64,000 bases of DNA from Pseudoalteromonas sp. '520P1 No. 423' (GTDB taxonomy: Bacteria; Pseudomonadota; Gammaproteobacteria; Enterobacterales; Alteromonadaceae), in the NCBI RefSeq assembly GCF_001269985.1, contig NZ_BBZB01000001.1, forward strand, positions 3,038,001 through 3,102,000. Reading direction: 5' to 3'. The notes beneath the pieces were generated by a model. It was not told the DNA's origin and searched no databases. It worked only from the letters and a program-made list of their open reading frames with translations. Position 1 is the first letter of the stretch. The number at the start of each line of letters is the position of its first letter. This document shows positions 45,335-53,508 of the stretch, in pieces. The position numbers and the translations under genes are program-made.

Positions 45335-45740
45335 AAGTAAAGACCAAACACAACCAGCTCCGCTTAATAAAAATGCAACGCCTTCAATTATTGGTGCTGA
45401 TGTAGTGATTCAAGGCAATGTAATAAGCCAAGGGCTAATTCAACTTGACGGTAAAATTGAAGGTGAAATTAATATCAATAGCCTCACTATCGGAGAGCAA
45501 GGTTGGGTCGACGGTAATATTGATGCACAAGAAGTCACTGTAAAAGGTAAAGTCACTGGCTCTATTAATGCGATAAAAGTAACTTTAGAACAAACAGCTC
45601 ACATCAAAGGTGATATAAACCATAAAACAATTAGCATTGAATCTGGCGCTCAAATTGATGCAAGCATCAAGCAAATTGTTGAAGATGAAAATGTCACAGA
45701 TATTAAAGATAAAGCTTCAAATAATAAAAAAACCGGGTAA
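45324..45740 (+). CDS. Bactofilin (polymer-forming cytoskeletal protein)
   Basis: 138 residues: a short disordered N-terminus, then the bactofilin beta-helix (about 23-115) seen as regular strand repeats: SIIGADVVIQGNV, GLIQLDGKIEGEI, SLTIGEQGWVDGNI, VTVKGKVTGSI. Bactofilins form filaments on the inner membrane and recruit wall enzymes. Its start overlaps the M23 peptidase gene, so expression is coupled. Confidence 0.95.
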   Translation: MFSKSKDQTQPAPLNKNATPSIIGADVVIQGNVISQGLIQLDGKIEGEININSLTIGEQGWVDGNIDAQEVTVKGKVTGSINAIKVTLEQTAHIKGDINHKTISIESGAQIDASIKQIVEDENVTDIKDKASNNKKTG

Positions 45741-45752
45741 CTTACCCGGCAA
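45731..45752 (-). terminator. Terminator downstream of the VOC remnant
   Basis: CCGGGT pairs with ACCCGG (45733-45738 with 45744-45749); the T run lies on the minus-strand side. It therefore served the decayed VOC gene rather than bactofilin. Confidence 0.65.
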
Positions 45753-45792
45753 AAATTCACTCAAAATAAGCTAGCAACCAACAATTGTTAGT

Positions 45793-45966
45793 TTATTTTG
45801 AAAATTCTTTTTCATGTAGCCAAGCTGCATGCTTAGGCGCTTTTTTAGTCACACTCCACTCTTCTACCATAGCGGGTGCAACGCGTTTTAGTTCAGCCAT
45901 TTGTTCACTTGTACCTGTAACACAAGTAAGCTCTAATCTATGCCCATTTGGAACAAAGAAATAAAT
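45793..45966 (-). pseudogene. C-terminal remnant of a VOC-family (glyoxalase/dioxygenase-like) gene
   Basis: The minus strand encodes IYFFVPNGHRLELTCVTGTS and continues to MVEEWSVTKKAPKHAAW and a stop at 45793-45795. The FxxPNGHRLEL strand is the typical last metal-binding strand of VOC proteins. No start codon or N-terminal two thirds are present: the homology ends at the palindromic operator of the divergent MarR gene. An intact VOC gene was probably once divergent from this regulator and lost its 5' part by deletion. Confidence 0.75.
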
Positions 45967-45985
45967 AGTAACAAATGTTACTATT
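45964..45985. promoter_or_regulatory. MarR-type palindromic operator
   Basis: A perfect 22-bp palindrome: AATAGTAACA, two-base spacer AA, then TGTTACTATT. It lies 57 bp before the MarR-family gene and at the broken edge of the VOC remnant, in the usual place for an autoregulated divergent operator. A close copy lies before hppD. Confidence 0.7.
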
Positions 45986-46041
45986 GATGTTTTTTCAATT
46001 TTAACGCATTTTACTTATATCAATTATTTGGAGTTTAAAAA

Positions 46042-46503
46042 GTGCATAAAACAGATAAGCATGAACCTCTGATCCTTAATCAATTTTTTCCATATCGCTT
46101 TGCGATGTTGCAACAAGCTATCAGTGAAAATATTGCCTGTGTTTATACTGGTGAATTTGAGTTATCTCGCCATGAATGGCGTGTTATGGCGATTTTAGGT
46201 GAGCAAACAGGCTTATCCGCCAAAAAAATCACCCTATTAACTAACTTAGAAAAAATGCAAATCAGTCGCGCCATCAACTCAATGCGCTCAAATAACTTAA
46301 TAAAAGAAACTGTTAACGCTAAAGACAAACGGTTCACACAATTATATTTGACTGATAAAGGCAAAGAAATTTATCAAATATTAGTTCCTAGAGTACTTAA
46401 AAAAGAGCAAGAGTTACTTACAGTGCTATCTGATAATGAACAAAAAGATTTAAATCAACTTCTTGATAAACTGCAGCAAAATGCGACTTTACTGTTGAAA
46501 TAA
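46042..46503 (+). CDS. MarR-family transcriptional regulator
   Basis: 153 residues with a winged helix (SRHEWRVMAILGEQTGLSAKKI, here split as SRHEWRVMAILG and EQTGLSAKKI), the wing DKRFTQLYLTDKG, and flanking dimer helices. It starts at GTG, with TTGGAG upstream. MarR proteins bind palindromes as dimers and are released by aromatic ligands. The shared operator near its own gene and before hppD suggests control of tyrosine breakdown; MarR-type regulators of this pathway are known in related gammaproteobacteria (called HmgS, from memory). The ligand is unknown. Confidence 0.93.
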   Translation: MHKTDKHEPLILNQFFPYRFAMLQQAISENIACVYTGEFELSRHEWRVMAILGEQTGLSAKKITLLTNLEKMQISRAINSMRSNNLIKETVNAKDKRFTQLYLTDKGKEIYQILVPRVLKKEQELLTVLSDNEQKDLNQLLDKLQQNATLLLK

Positions 46504-46544
46504 ACTGGGCATAATAACGCTACAACATAAGGAAAAGTAAATTT

Positions 46545-47210
46545 ATGAATAATCTGTATAAATTAATTGGTGCTAGCTTTATCTCTCTTTCACTCAGTGG
46601 CTGTTTTCAAGCCGATCCTGCAATAAAACAAACAGATGAGTTTATCGCTAAACAACAGGTAAATACTGAAGATAGTAAATGGAAAACCCAATTAACCAAA
46701 CCCGAACTGGTTGAATTTACAAAAGGTAAAGATTATTTTTGGGATTTACACACCAATCAGGGTGACATCAGTATTAAATTATTACCAGATACCGCACCTA
46801 TGCATGTATCAAGTACGATTTACCTTACTAAACTCGGCTTCTATGATGACTTAATTTTTCATCGCGTGATCCCTGGCTTTATGGCACAAGGAGGAGACCC
46901 TTTAGGAACTGGTCGTGGAAATCCAGGTTATAAATATGCAGGTGAATTTAGTAAAGATTCTGCAGTACACGATAAACCAGGTATTTTAAGCATGGCAAAT
47001 TCAGGTCCAAATACTGACGGAAGTCAATTTTTTATTACATTTAAAGCCACACCTTTTTTAAATGGTCGCCATACTGTATTTGGTGAAGTCGTTAAGGGTT
47101 TAGATGATTCTTTACCACAAATTGAGGCTTTAGGAAGCAGAAGTGGCAGAACTAAATCTGAAGTGAAAATTATTAAAGCTGCAATCCGTGTTGAAAACAG
47201 CACATCATAG
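46545..47210 (+). CDS. Cyclophilin-type peptidyl-prolyl isomerase, lipoprotein
   Basis: 221 residues. Lipoprotein signal with lipobox SLSGC, so membrane-anchored and facing the periplasm. The cyclophilin domain (about 65-218) has the active-site Arg in [15 protein letters not shown] and the conserved [17 protein letters not shown] and [11 protein letters not shown]. It catalyses prolyl isomerisation of exported proteins. It follows the MarR gene by 41 nt but has its own AAGGA, and ends at a terminator. Confidence 0.94.
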   Translation: MNNLYKLIGASFISLSLSGCFQADPAIKQTDEFIAKQQVNTEDSKWKTQLTKPELVEFTKGKDYFWDLHTNQGDISIKLLPDTAPMHVSSTIYLTKLGFYDDLIFHRVIPGFMAQGGDPLGTGRGNPGYKYAGEFSKDSAVHDKPGILSMANSGPNTDGSQFFITFKATPFLNGRHTVFGEVVKGLDDSLPQIEALGSRSGRTKSEVKIIKAAIRVENSTS

Positions 47211-47230
47211 TTACATAATTTCAATATGAT

Positions 47231-47261
47231 AAAAAATGACCAAATAAATTGGTCATTTTTT
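47231..47261 (+). terminator. Terminator after the cyclophilin gene
   Basis: AAATGACCA pairs with TGGTCATTT and is followed by a T run. Confidence 0.85.
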
Positions 47262-47329
47262 ATATATTTTTAATTTAAATCTAATATAATCCCTGCCCTA
47301 GATTTATTCACACATACCATATTCTATTT

Positions 47330-48520
47330 ATGACCGTAAAATCATTTAATACATTTAGAAGTATCCTAGTTTTAGTGTTGCTTGTCATTTTTTGTCCATT
47401 AGCAATTGATATTTATTTACCTGCTTTTGTTGAAATTGCCACCAGCTTGAATGTGCCCAATAGTGATGTAAAACTCACAATTAGCCTATTTATGGTCAGT
47501 GTAGGTATCGCGCAACTTATATTAGGTCCCTTATCTGATAAATACGGTAGAAAACCCATCGCCTTATTTGGCATAGTGATTTATACCTTTACATCATATC
47601 TAGCTTATTTAGCCAAAAATTTTGATCTGTTATTAATAGCAAGAATATTGCAAGGCATAGGTGCCAGTGCAACATTTGTATCTTGTTTTGCGATTGTCAG
47701 AGATAGCTTTAATGCGAATAAAAGTGCACAAATGATCACTTATTTAAATGGTATTGTTTGTTTTATACCTGCCTTAGCACCCATTTTAGGGAGTTGGCTC
47801 ACAACAGAATTTGGTTGGCGTATAAACTTTTTATTTTTAACCGGATTCGGTCTTATTAGTTTATTGATATTTTTGACAACATATAAAGAAACAAAACCAC
47901 AAGATAGCCACTATCAAGGTAATATTTTAGACTTTAGACGTTTCAAACCTATGCTCAGTAATGCGAGTTTTATGTTTAATGCCAGTATTTGTCTATTATC
48001 TATGTCCGCAATTTTAGCCTTTGTTACTTCAGCCCCTGCTTGGTTGATGACAGAGCAAGGTTTAACAATGCAAAGCTTTACCTATTGGTTTTCTGTTAAT
48101 GCTTCAATAAGTATATTAGCGAGTTTTATTGCACCCATTTTAATTAAACGCAGTACAAAAAAAGCACTTACTATCGGTTTAACATTACTGGTATTAGGCG
48201 GCATATTATTAATTGCATTTTCAAACATAAAACAAGCTTGGGCATTTATGGTGCCAATATTTATTACCTCTGTAGGCTTCGCGTTTACCCTTGGCTCTTC
48301 AGCCGGCAAAGCACTTGAACCTTTTTCAAAAAAAGCAGGTACTGCCTCAGCCCTAATAGGTTTAATGCAAATGAGCGGTGCAGGCTTACTTGTAACAGTA
48401 ACCCACATATTAAATCTCACTGCGCCACTTTATATTGCCTTTCATATGCTCTTATTACTGCCTATGTTGATATTATTAATTAAAGATAGTAAGCAAAAAT
48501 TGCATTATGAAATGAGTTGA
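47330..48520 (+). CDS. Bcr/CflA-family multidrug efflux transporter
   Basis: A 396-residue major-facilitator protein with 12 hydrophobic helices. N-terminal signature of the Bcr/CflA drug:proton antiporters: AIDIYLPAFVEIA, then motif A GPLSDKYGRKP and LLIARILQGIGASATFV. It probably exports drugs or metabolites; the substrate cannot be read from sequence. No clear ribosome site precedes the ATG. Confidence 0.9.
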   Translation: MTVKSFNTFRSILVLVLLVIFCPLAIDIYLPAFVEIATSLNVPNSDVKLTISLFMVSVGIAQLILGPLSDKYGRKPIALFGIVIYTFTSYLAYLAKNFDLLLIARILQGIGASATFVSCFAIVRDSFNANKSAQMITYLNGIVCFIPALAPILGSWLTTEFGWRINFLFLTGFGLISLLIFLTTYKETKPQDSHYQGNILDFRRFKPMLSNASFMFNASICLLSMSAILAFVTSAPAWLMTEQGLTMQSFTYWFSVNASISILASFIAPILIKRSTKKALTIGLTLLVLGGILLIAFSNIKQAWAFMVPIFITSVGFAFTLGSSAGKALEPFSKKAGTASALIGLMQMSGAGLLVTVTHILNLTAPLYIAFHMLLLLPMLILLIKDSKQKLHYEMS

Positions 48521-48560
48521 TTTTATGTAATTATTTATTAAAACATAAAAAGAGAAGCGT

Positions 48561-49019
48561 ATGCAGACAATAAACAAAGTATTACCCGCTAAAAAACACA
48601 TCGCACTTGTTGCACACGATGGTAAAAAGCAATCTTTAGAGGGATGGTGTGTAAAACATAAAAGTCTATTAGCAGAGCATAAACTCTATGGCACAGGTAC
48701 CACGGGTAATTTAATAGAACAAGCCACCCAAATACCGGTTGAAAAGCTATTAAGTGGCCCTATGGGCGGAGATCAGCAGCTAGGTGCAAAAATTGCTGAA
48801 CATGAAATTCATATATTGATATTTTTTTGGGATCCACTTGCTTCACAACCACATGATCCAGATATTAAAGCATTATTAAGATTAGCTGCGGTTTGGAATA
48901 TTCCGGTAGCATGTACAGAGGCAAGTGCTGACATGCTGTTATCATCGCCTTTAATGACATCAGAAATCTCTCGAGAGATCCCTGATTACCAAAATTATTT
49001 AGCGACTAGACTTAATTAA
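48561..49019 (+). CDS. mgsA: Methylglyoxal synthase
   Basis: A 152-residue enzyme turning dihydroxyacetone phosphate into methylglyoxal and phosphate, a bypass of lower glycolysis under phosphate stress. Conserved KKHIALVAHDGKK, phosphate-binding GTGTTGN, catalytic Asp71 in SGPMGGDQQ, and FFWDPLASQPHDPDI with His98. Full length. It lies 40 nt after the transporter gene and ends 5 nt from the convergent yegD. Confidence 0.97.
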   Translation: MQTINKVLPAKKHIALVAHDGKKQSLEGWCVKHKSLLAEHKLYGTGTTGNLIEQATQIPVEKLLSGPMGGDQQLGAKIAEHEIHILIFFWDPLASQPHDPDIKALLRLAAVWNIPVACTEASADMLLSSPLMTSEISREIPDYQNYLATRLN

Positions 49020-49024
49020 TTCGC

Positions 49025-50389
49025 TTAGCTGAATAATTGCTTTGCCCATTTAGTTAAACCTGCAGTCACACTACCAAAGTGATCACCATTTAACATAGGT
49101 ATTTCGCCTAAAGCGTGCGTTAATGCCGCTTTTATCAATGGTGATTGTGCACTGCCACCCGTTAAATATATAACATCAGGTTTGCAACCACCTTGCTTAA
49201 TCGCATCAAGTACTAAACTCACCACTTGAGAGATACTAGAATCAATCGCATTAGCAAGTTCTTGTTGCACAATATTCTTACTTAATTGTGATTCTATAAA
49301 GCCTAAATCAGCTAGATGTTCATTCTTTCCCGATAAAGAAATTTTAGCGAGTTCAGCGGTTCTCACTAATTGGTGACCTTGCTTATTTTCTTGTAAAGAT
49401 AGTAGCCTTCTAAATTTATTTGGCTCATTAACTTCTAGAACAAAGTCATTTAATGCTCTTTGATTTTTAGCGCTATAAAACTCACTTTGTAAAATAACAT
49501 CATTAATTTTACAGGCATTCCAAAAAGGTTGGTTTGGCATAGGAATGCCCGACTTCAATTTACTTTCAGAACCAAATAATGGCATTAAACCATGATAAGC
49601 AAGGTTAATATCTAAATCGTTACCACCAACTCGCTTACCAGTATGTGCTAAAAAGTCACACTGCCTATCATTTTTATCTCGATAAGATGGTCCCATTTTC
49701 ACTAAAGAACAATCGGTTGTACCACCACCAATATCAACTACCAAAACCGTTTTATCTTCTTCAAGCTTTGATTCAAAATCAATACCAGCAGCTAAAGGCT
49801 CAAAAAGGAATTCTACACTGCTAAATCCAGCTCTCATTGCTGCATTATGCAATATGGTCACAGCTTGTTGATTACTCTTTTCGCCACCTATGGCTTGAAA
49901 GTTTACAGGGCGCCCTATAACAGTATGTTTAAGTTCAGTTCCTAAGTGAGATTCAGCTCTTTGTTTTAGGGTCATGATCATGGCACAAGCGATATCTTCA
50001 AAAAAATCGAGTTGTTGTTGCTTTAAGCCTGTCGCACCAAAAAATGACTTTGGGGATTTAACAAAATGACCTTCCTCAGGGCATTCTATATATTCTGCAA
50101 TCGCTTCTCTGCCTAAATAAATTTTGCATTCATCATCAGTTAAATCTAAGTTTGATTTAACCATGCCTAAAGCGTTTAGTAATGGCTGTCGCGTTTTTTG
50201 ATAATCTTGTTTTAGCTCGACAGATTTAATGCCTTTATGTACTTCAGAGACGATCAAACTTGGGTGTAAAGCATATAAAGTTGAAGGTATATAATGATTA
50301 TCTCCTTCTAAGGGTACTAGGCTAACCTGATTTTCTTGCCATACACCTATGGCACAATTAGAGCTACCGTAATCAAAACCTGCAAACAT
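49025..50389 (-). CDS. yegD: YegD-type Hsp70-like chaperone
   Basis: About 454 residues from the ATG at 50389 (MFAGFDYGSSNCAIGV, the usual YegD start); an upstream in-frame start would add 11 residues. It has the actin/Hsp70 ATPase fold with phosphate 1 (GFDYGSSNC), phosphate 2 (VLVVDIGGGTTDCSL) and adenosine (YLTGGSAQSP) motifs and the family blocks FVKSPKSFFGA and VIGRPVNFQAIGG. It lacks the Hsp70 substrate-binding domain. Client unknown. Confidence 0.94.
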   Translation of the reverse strand: MFAGFDYGSSNCAIGVWQENQVSLVPLEGDNHYIPSTLYALHPSLIVSEVHKGIKSVELKQDYQKTRQPLLNALGMVKSNLDLTDDECKIYLGREAIAEYIECPEEGHFVKSPKSFFGATGLKQQQLDFFEDIACAMIMTLKQRAESHLGTELKHTVIGRPVNFQAIGGEKSNQQAVTILHNAAMRAGFSSVEFLFEPLAAGIDFESKLEEDKTVLVVDIGGGTTDCSLVKMGPSYRDKNDRQCDFLAHTGKRVGGNDLDINLAYHGLMPLFGSESKLKSGIPMPNQPFWNACKINDVILQSEFYSAKNQRALNDFVLEVNEPNKFRRLLSLQENKQGHQLVRTAELAKISLSGKNEHLADLGFIESQLSKNIVQQELANAIDSSISQVVSLVLDAIKQGGCKPDVIYLTGGSAQSPLIKAALTHALGEIPMLNGDHFGSVTAGLTKWAKQLFS

Positions 50390-50455
50390 GAAATACAACC
50401 TAAAACTAAAAAGGCTGCGCAAAATAGCATAGCCAAGTTAGTGTAGCAATAACTA

Positions 50456-51310
50456 TTAATATTTAGTGTCTTTAGGTGTGCGTACTCTCATATAGCTTGC
50501 AAACTTTGGCACTTTATTTTTAGTCAATCCATGATAACTAAAAGTAATCACATCCCCTATTTTGGGCGGATTTACTCTTTCTAGATCGCTAAAACCACTG
50601 CCTATTCTAAACTCTATGCCTAAGTCTGTTTTGACTAATAAAGAACCTAACATGCCTTGAAATTTACCTTTACCAGGAAGATGCGCAATAACGGTCGCTT
50701 CAGCATCCATAAAAGGCTTTAACTTTATTAAATTATTACCCCTACCTGAGCGGAATATGGCTTTTTTATAATGTAGTATTAAGCCTTCAGCGCCTTTTGC
50801 AACGTATCCATCTAATATGTGATTTAACCCCTCATTAGTACTTATCTCAAATTGCTTCACTGCCACAACATGCTTAAGCGCTAAATTCTTGATCTGTTTT
50901 TTATAGTTTTGGTATCTTAAATAAAAAGGCGTGTTTTTATCAGGGGCATCAAACACCATATATTTGATTTTATGCCAATTAAAATCTGCTTGTTTTTTAC
51001 GTACCGTAGAAGAAATAAACTCAAACTCTCCTCTGGCTGACCATAACTCACCATCTAGCCACATATCTGGTAATTTGGCTGTAAACCAATCTGGTGCATA
51101 TATTTTATTGCCATCCCGTGTCTTCAGTACTTTTCCATTCCAAATAGCACGAATACCGTCATACTTCTCACTTATAAAATAATCTTTAACATTGATAGCT
51201 TGATGGTACTTCATTGCCAATTGCACTGAAGGTTTGATTTTTTCAGTAGCGTAACTTAATGGAGAAAATATAATGGTAAGTAATAAAAGCACACTTATAA
51301 ATTTAAACAT
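50456..51310 (-). CDS. Periplasmic-type ATP-dependent DNA ligase (LigE-like)
   Basis: 284 residues. A signal peptide (FISVLLLLTIIFSPLSYA) precedes a minimal ligase: motif I SEKYDGIRA with the nucleotidyl-Lys, LDGELW (motif III), AEGLILHY (motif IV), NLIKLKP (motif V), then a small OB domain. Exported Lig E ligases in Gram-negatives act on DNA outside the cytoplasm, perhaps in biofilm or uptake. AGGA before the ATG. Confidence 0.94.
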   Translation of the reverse strand: MFKFISVLLLLTIIFSPLSYATEKIKPSVQLAMKYHQAINVKDYFISEKYDGIRAIWNGKVLKTRDGNKIYAPDWFTAKLPDMWLDGELWSARGEFEFISSTVRKKQADFNWHKIKYMVFDAPDKNTPFYLRYQNYKKQIKNLALKHVVAVKQFEISTNEGLNHILDGYVAKGAEGLILHYKKAIFRSGRGNNLIKLKPFMDAEATVIAHLPGKGKFQGMLGSLLVKTDLGIEFRIGSGFSDLERVNPPKIGDVITFSYHGLTKNKVPKFASYMRVRTPKDTKY

Positions 51311-51354
51311 AATCGAATCCTTTCAATAGCTATTTATAAATAAGTTTAGACCCT

Positions 51355-51388
51355 AAAATGAAAAAAGTGGCAAAAGCCACTTTTTTAT
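51355..51388 (-). terminator. Terminator after the aminotransferase gene
   Basis: AAAAAAGTGGC pairs with GCCACTTTTTT with a 4-nt loop; it lies past the aminotransferase stop and before the ligase gene. Confidence 0.88.
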
Positions 51389-51437
51389 ATCAATATTTTA
51401 TCTATGAGTTGTTCATTAAATAAGAAAAGTAACTTTC

Positions 51438-52628
51438 TTATTTAATTACATCAGCAACCGCTTTTGAGAAATACTCAATATTTGCTTTGCTCACACCAGC
51501 TACATTTACACGGCTAGAGCCTACAATGTAGATAGCATATTCTTTTTGTAATCTTTCAATTTGTTCTTTTGTAATGCTTAAGAAAGAAAACATACCATGT
51601 TGATGTTTAATAAATGAGAAGTCTTTATCTACATTTTGTGCATGTAAATTATCAACAAGCAAAGAACGCAGACCATTAATGCGATTACGCATTTCTGCTA
51701 GTTCTTGATGCCATAAACCAGTTAGTTCTGCACTGCCTAAAATAGTATCAACAATCGTTGCTCCATGTGCAGGAGGCATTGAATAAATACTACGAACAAC
51801 ACTTAATAAAACTGAATTTGATACATCTGCAACGGCGGAATCTTTTGCAATAATAGAACATGCACCAATACGCTCACGGTATAAACCAAAGTTTTTAGAA
51901 CAAGAAGAACAAATAATCATTTCTTCAACTGTATCAGCAAGTACACGAAGGCCAGAAGCATCTTCATTTAAGCTTGTACCAAAACCTTGGTATGCAATAT
52001 CAACTAATGGTGTAAAACCAACTTCTTTAGCTAGTTCAGCAACAATTTTCCATTGCTCTTGATTTAAGTCCATACCACTTGGGTTATGACAACATGCATG
52101 TAATAGAACAATATCACCTTTAGGCACTTGTTTTAGTGTTGCAATCATTTCATCAAATAATAAACCTTTATTTTCGTAATCGTAATAAGGGTATTCTTTA
52201 ACAGTTAAACCTGCTGCCTCAAATAAGCTAATATGGTTTGCCCATGTAGGTGTTGTTACCCAAACTGTCGCTTTAGGATTACAACGAACAATAAACTCAG
52301 CAGCAACACGTAAAGCGCCTGTGCCGCCTGGTGTTTGCGCTGTGCGTACGCGATTAGCTAAAAGCGCACTGTGTTCACCTAATAATAAAGATTCCATTTT
52401 GTTACAAAAACCAAGATCACCGGCTAGACCAATATATGACTTTGAGGTTTCATTTTCTAAACGAAATGCTTCAGCTTTTTTCACTGATTCTAAAATAGGT
52501 GTATCGCCTTGCTCATTTTTATATACACCAACACCTAAGTCGATTTTATTTGGGTTCGTATCTTTTTTATACGCAGCCATCAAGCCTAAAATTGGATCTG
52601 TTGGTAATGGTTTTAAGTTTGAGAACAT
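51438..52628 (-). CDS. Aspartate/aromatic amino acid aminotransferase (class I, AspC/TyrB type)
   Basis: About 396 residues from the ATG at 52628 (MFSNLKPLPTDPILGLM, matching AspC/TyrB N-termini); an ATG six codons upstream has a poorer ribosome site. PLP enzyme: HACCHNPSGMD, DIAYQGFG, and the Schiff-base Lys in CSSCSKNFGLYRERIG. It interconverts aspartate or aromatic amino acids and their 2-oxo acids. With hppD, fahA, pheA and tyrA in the window, use on tyrosine is plausible, but AspC and TyrB activity cannot be told apart here. Confidence 0.94.
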   Translation of the reverse strand: MFSNLKPLPTDPILGLMAAYKKDTNPNKIDLGVGVYKNEQGDTPILESVKKAEAFRLENETSKSYIGLAGDLGFCNKMESLLLGEHSALLANRVRTAQTPGGTGALRVAAEFIVRCNPKATVWVTTPTWANHISLFEAAGLTVKEYPYYDYENKGLLFDEMIATLKQVPKGDIVLLHACCHNPSGMDLNQEQWKIVAELAKEVGFTPLVDIAYQGFGTSLNEDASGLRVLADTVEEMIICSSCSKNFGLYRERIGACSIIAKDSAVADVSNSVLLSVVRSIYSMPPAHGATIVDTILGSAELTGLWHQELAEMRNRINGLRSLLVDNLHAQNVDKDFSFIKHQHGMFSFLSITKEQIERLQKEYAIYIVGSSRVNVAGVSKANIEYFSKAVADVIK

Positions 52629-52769
52629 TTGGTCATCTCTTTTCATTTATGGGGTTAAAAATATTGTAAAGCAACAATTTTTATACTCATTATAATAACA
52701 AAAGCTAAAATCAATGAGTTCAAATGTAGCTTAACATAAACTATGCCGATTGGTCGCTAAACAGAATAA

Positions 52770-53450
52770 TTATGCAGGTAAATAATTTGGTATCAATAAA
52801 CAGCCAGCAATGAGCAACGCTAATGTATTTTCATCAAAAAAATCAGTTTTAAAAGCTTCGGCGTCAATAATACCTAACATTGCACCTGATGCTGTCAAGA
52901 TAGGTAAACACACCTCAGATTTTACTTTTGGATCGCAAATATAATATTCACCGCCATTGGCTTGATATGCTTGAATATCATTAATAACACGCCCTTTTTT
53001 TGATAGTGCCACTTGAACATTATTACTAATAAGGGAAAAATCAGACGTTAGAGGAAATATAGGTCGACTCGGCGCACCATGATAGGCGAGTTTTACAAGG
53101 CCTTGTTCGTTGTTTGTATCACGGTTTTGATATATGCCAAACCAATCAACTTGAGAAGTATTAACGATATAATCAACAATCTGGTTTAACATCTGCATAG
53201 AATTAACTAAATTAATATCTATATCTTGATGCTCTGTAAGTAGCACGTTTTTTAGATCAAATGGTTCATCCTGTAAATGTCCAAATAAACTACAACTTCC
53301 ATCCTCACCTAACTCTGGGATTTTATACTGCCATTGGATATCGCGGCTATGATTTTTTGTATTTAAATATGTTTTAAGGGCTGATAAATGATTATTTATT
53401 AATACATGATCACATGTTATTTGTGTTATCTCTAAATATGAAAGCACCAT
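52770..53450 (-). CDS. GAF-domain protein, free methionine-R-sulfoxide reductase-like
   Basis: 226 residues; C-terminal GAF domain (about 85-220) with DWFGIYQNRD, IQAYQANGGEYYICDP, SEVCLPIL and GAMLGIIDAEA. The Cys in YICDP and the layout recall fRMsr, which reduces free Met-R-sulfoxide, but an extra N-terminal part of about 80 residues and the unclear remaining Cys make enzyme activity uncertain; it may be a ligand sensor. It lies downstream of the receiver-phosphatase gene on the same strand. Confidence 0.75.
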   Translation of the reverse strand: MVLSYLEITQITCDHVLINNHLSALKTYLNTKNHSRDIQWQYKIPELGEDGSCSLFGHLQDEPFDLKNVLLTEHQDIDINLVNSMQMLNQIVDYIVNTSQVDWFGIYQNRDTNNEQGLVKLAYHGAPSRPIFPLTSDFSLISNNVQVALSKKGRVINDIQAYQANGGEYYICDPKVKSEVCLPILTASGAMLGIIDAEAFKTDFFDENTLALLIAGCLLIPNYLPA

Positions 53451-53508
53451 GGACGTCTACACATCTGAATATCTATATCAAAAATACTAACATGGAAATT
53501 AGTACTTG

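Noticed and set aside
52660..52690. TyrR box upstream of the aminotransferase
   Set aside because: TGTAAA is present but the second half-site at 6-bp spacing matches only about 2 of 6 bases.
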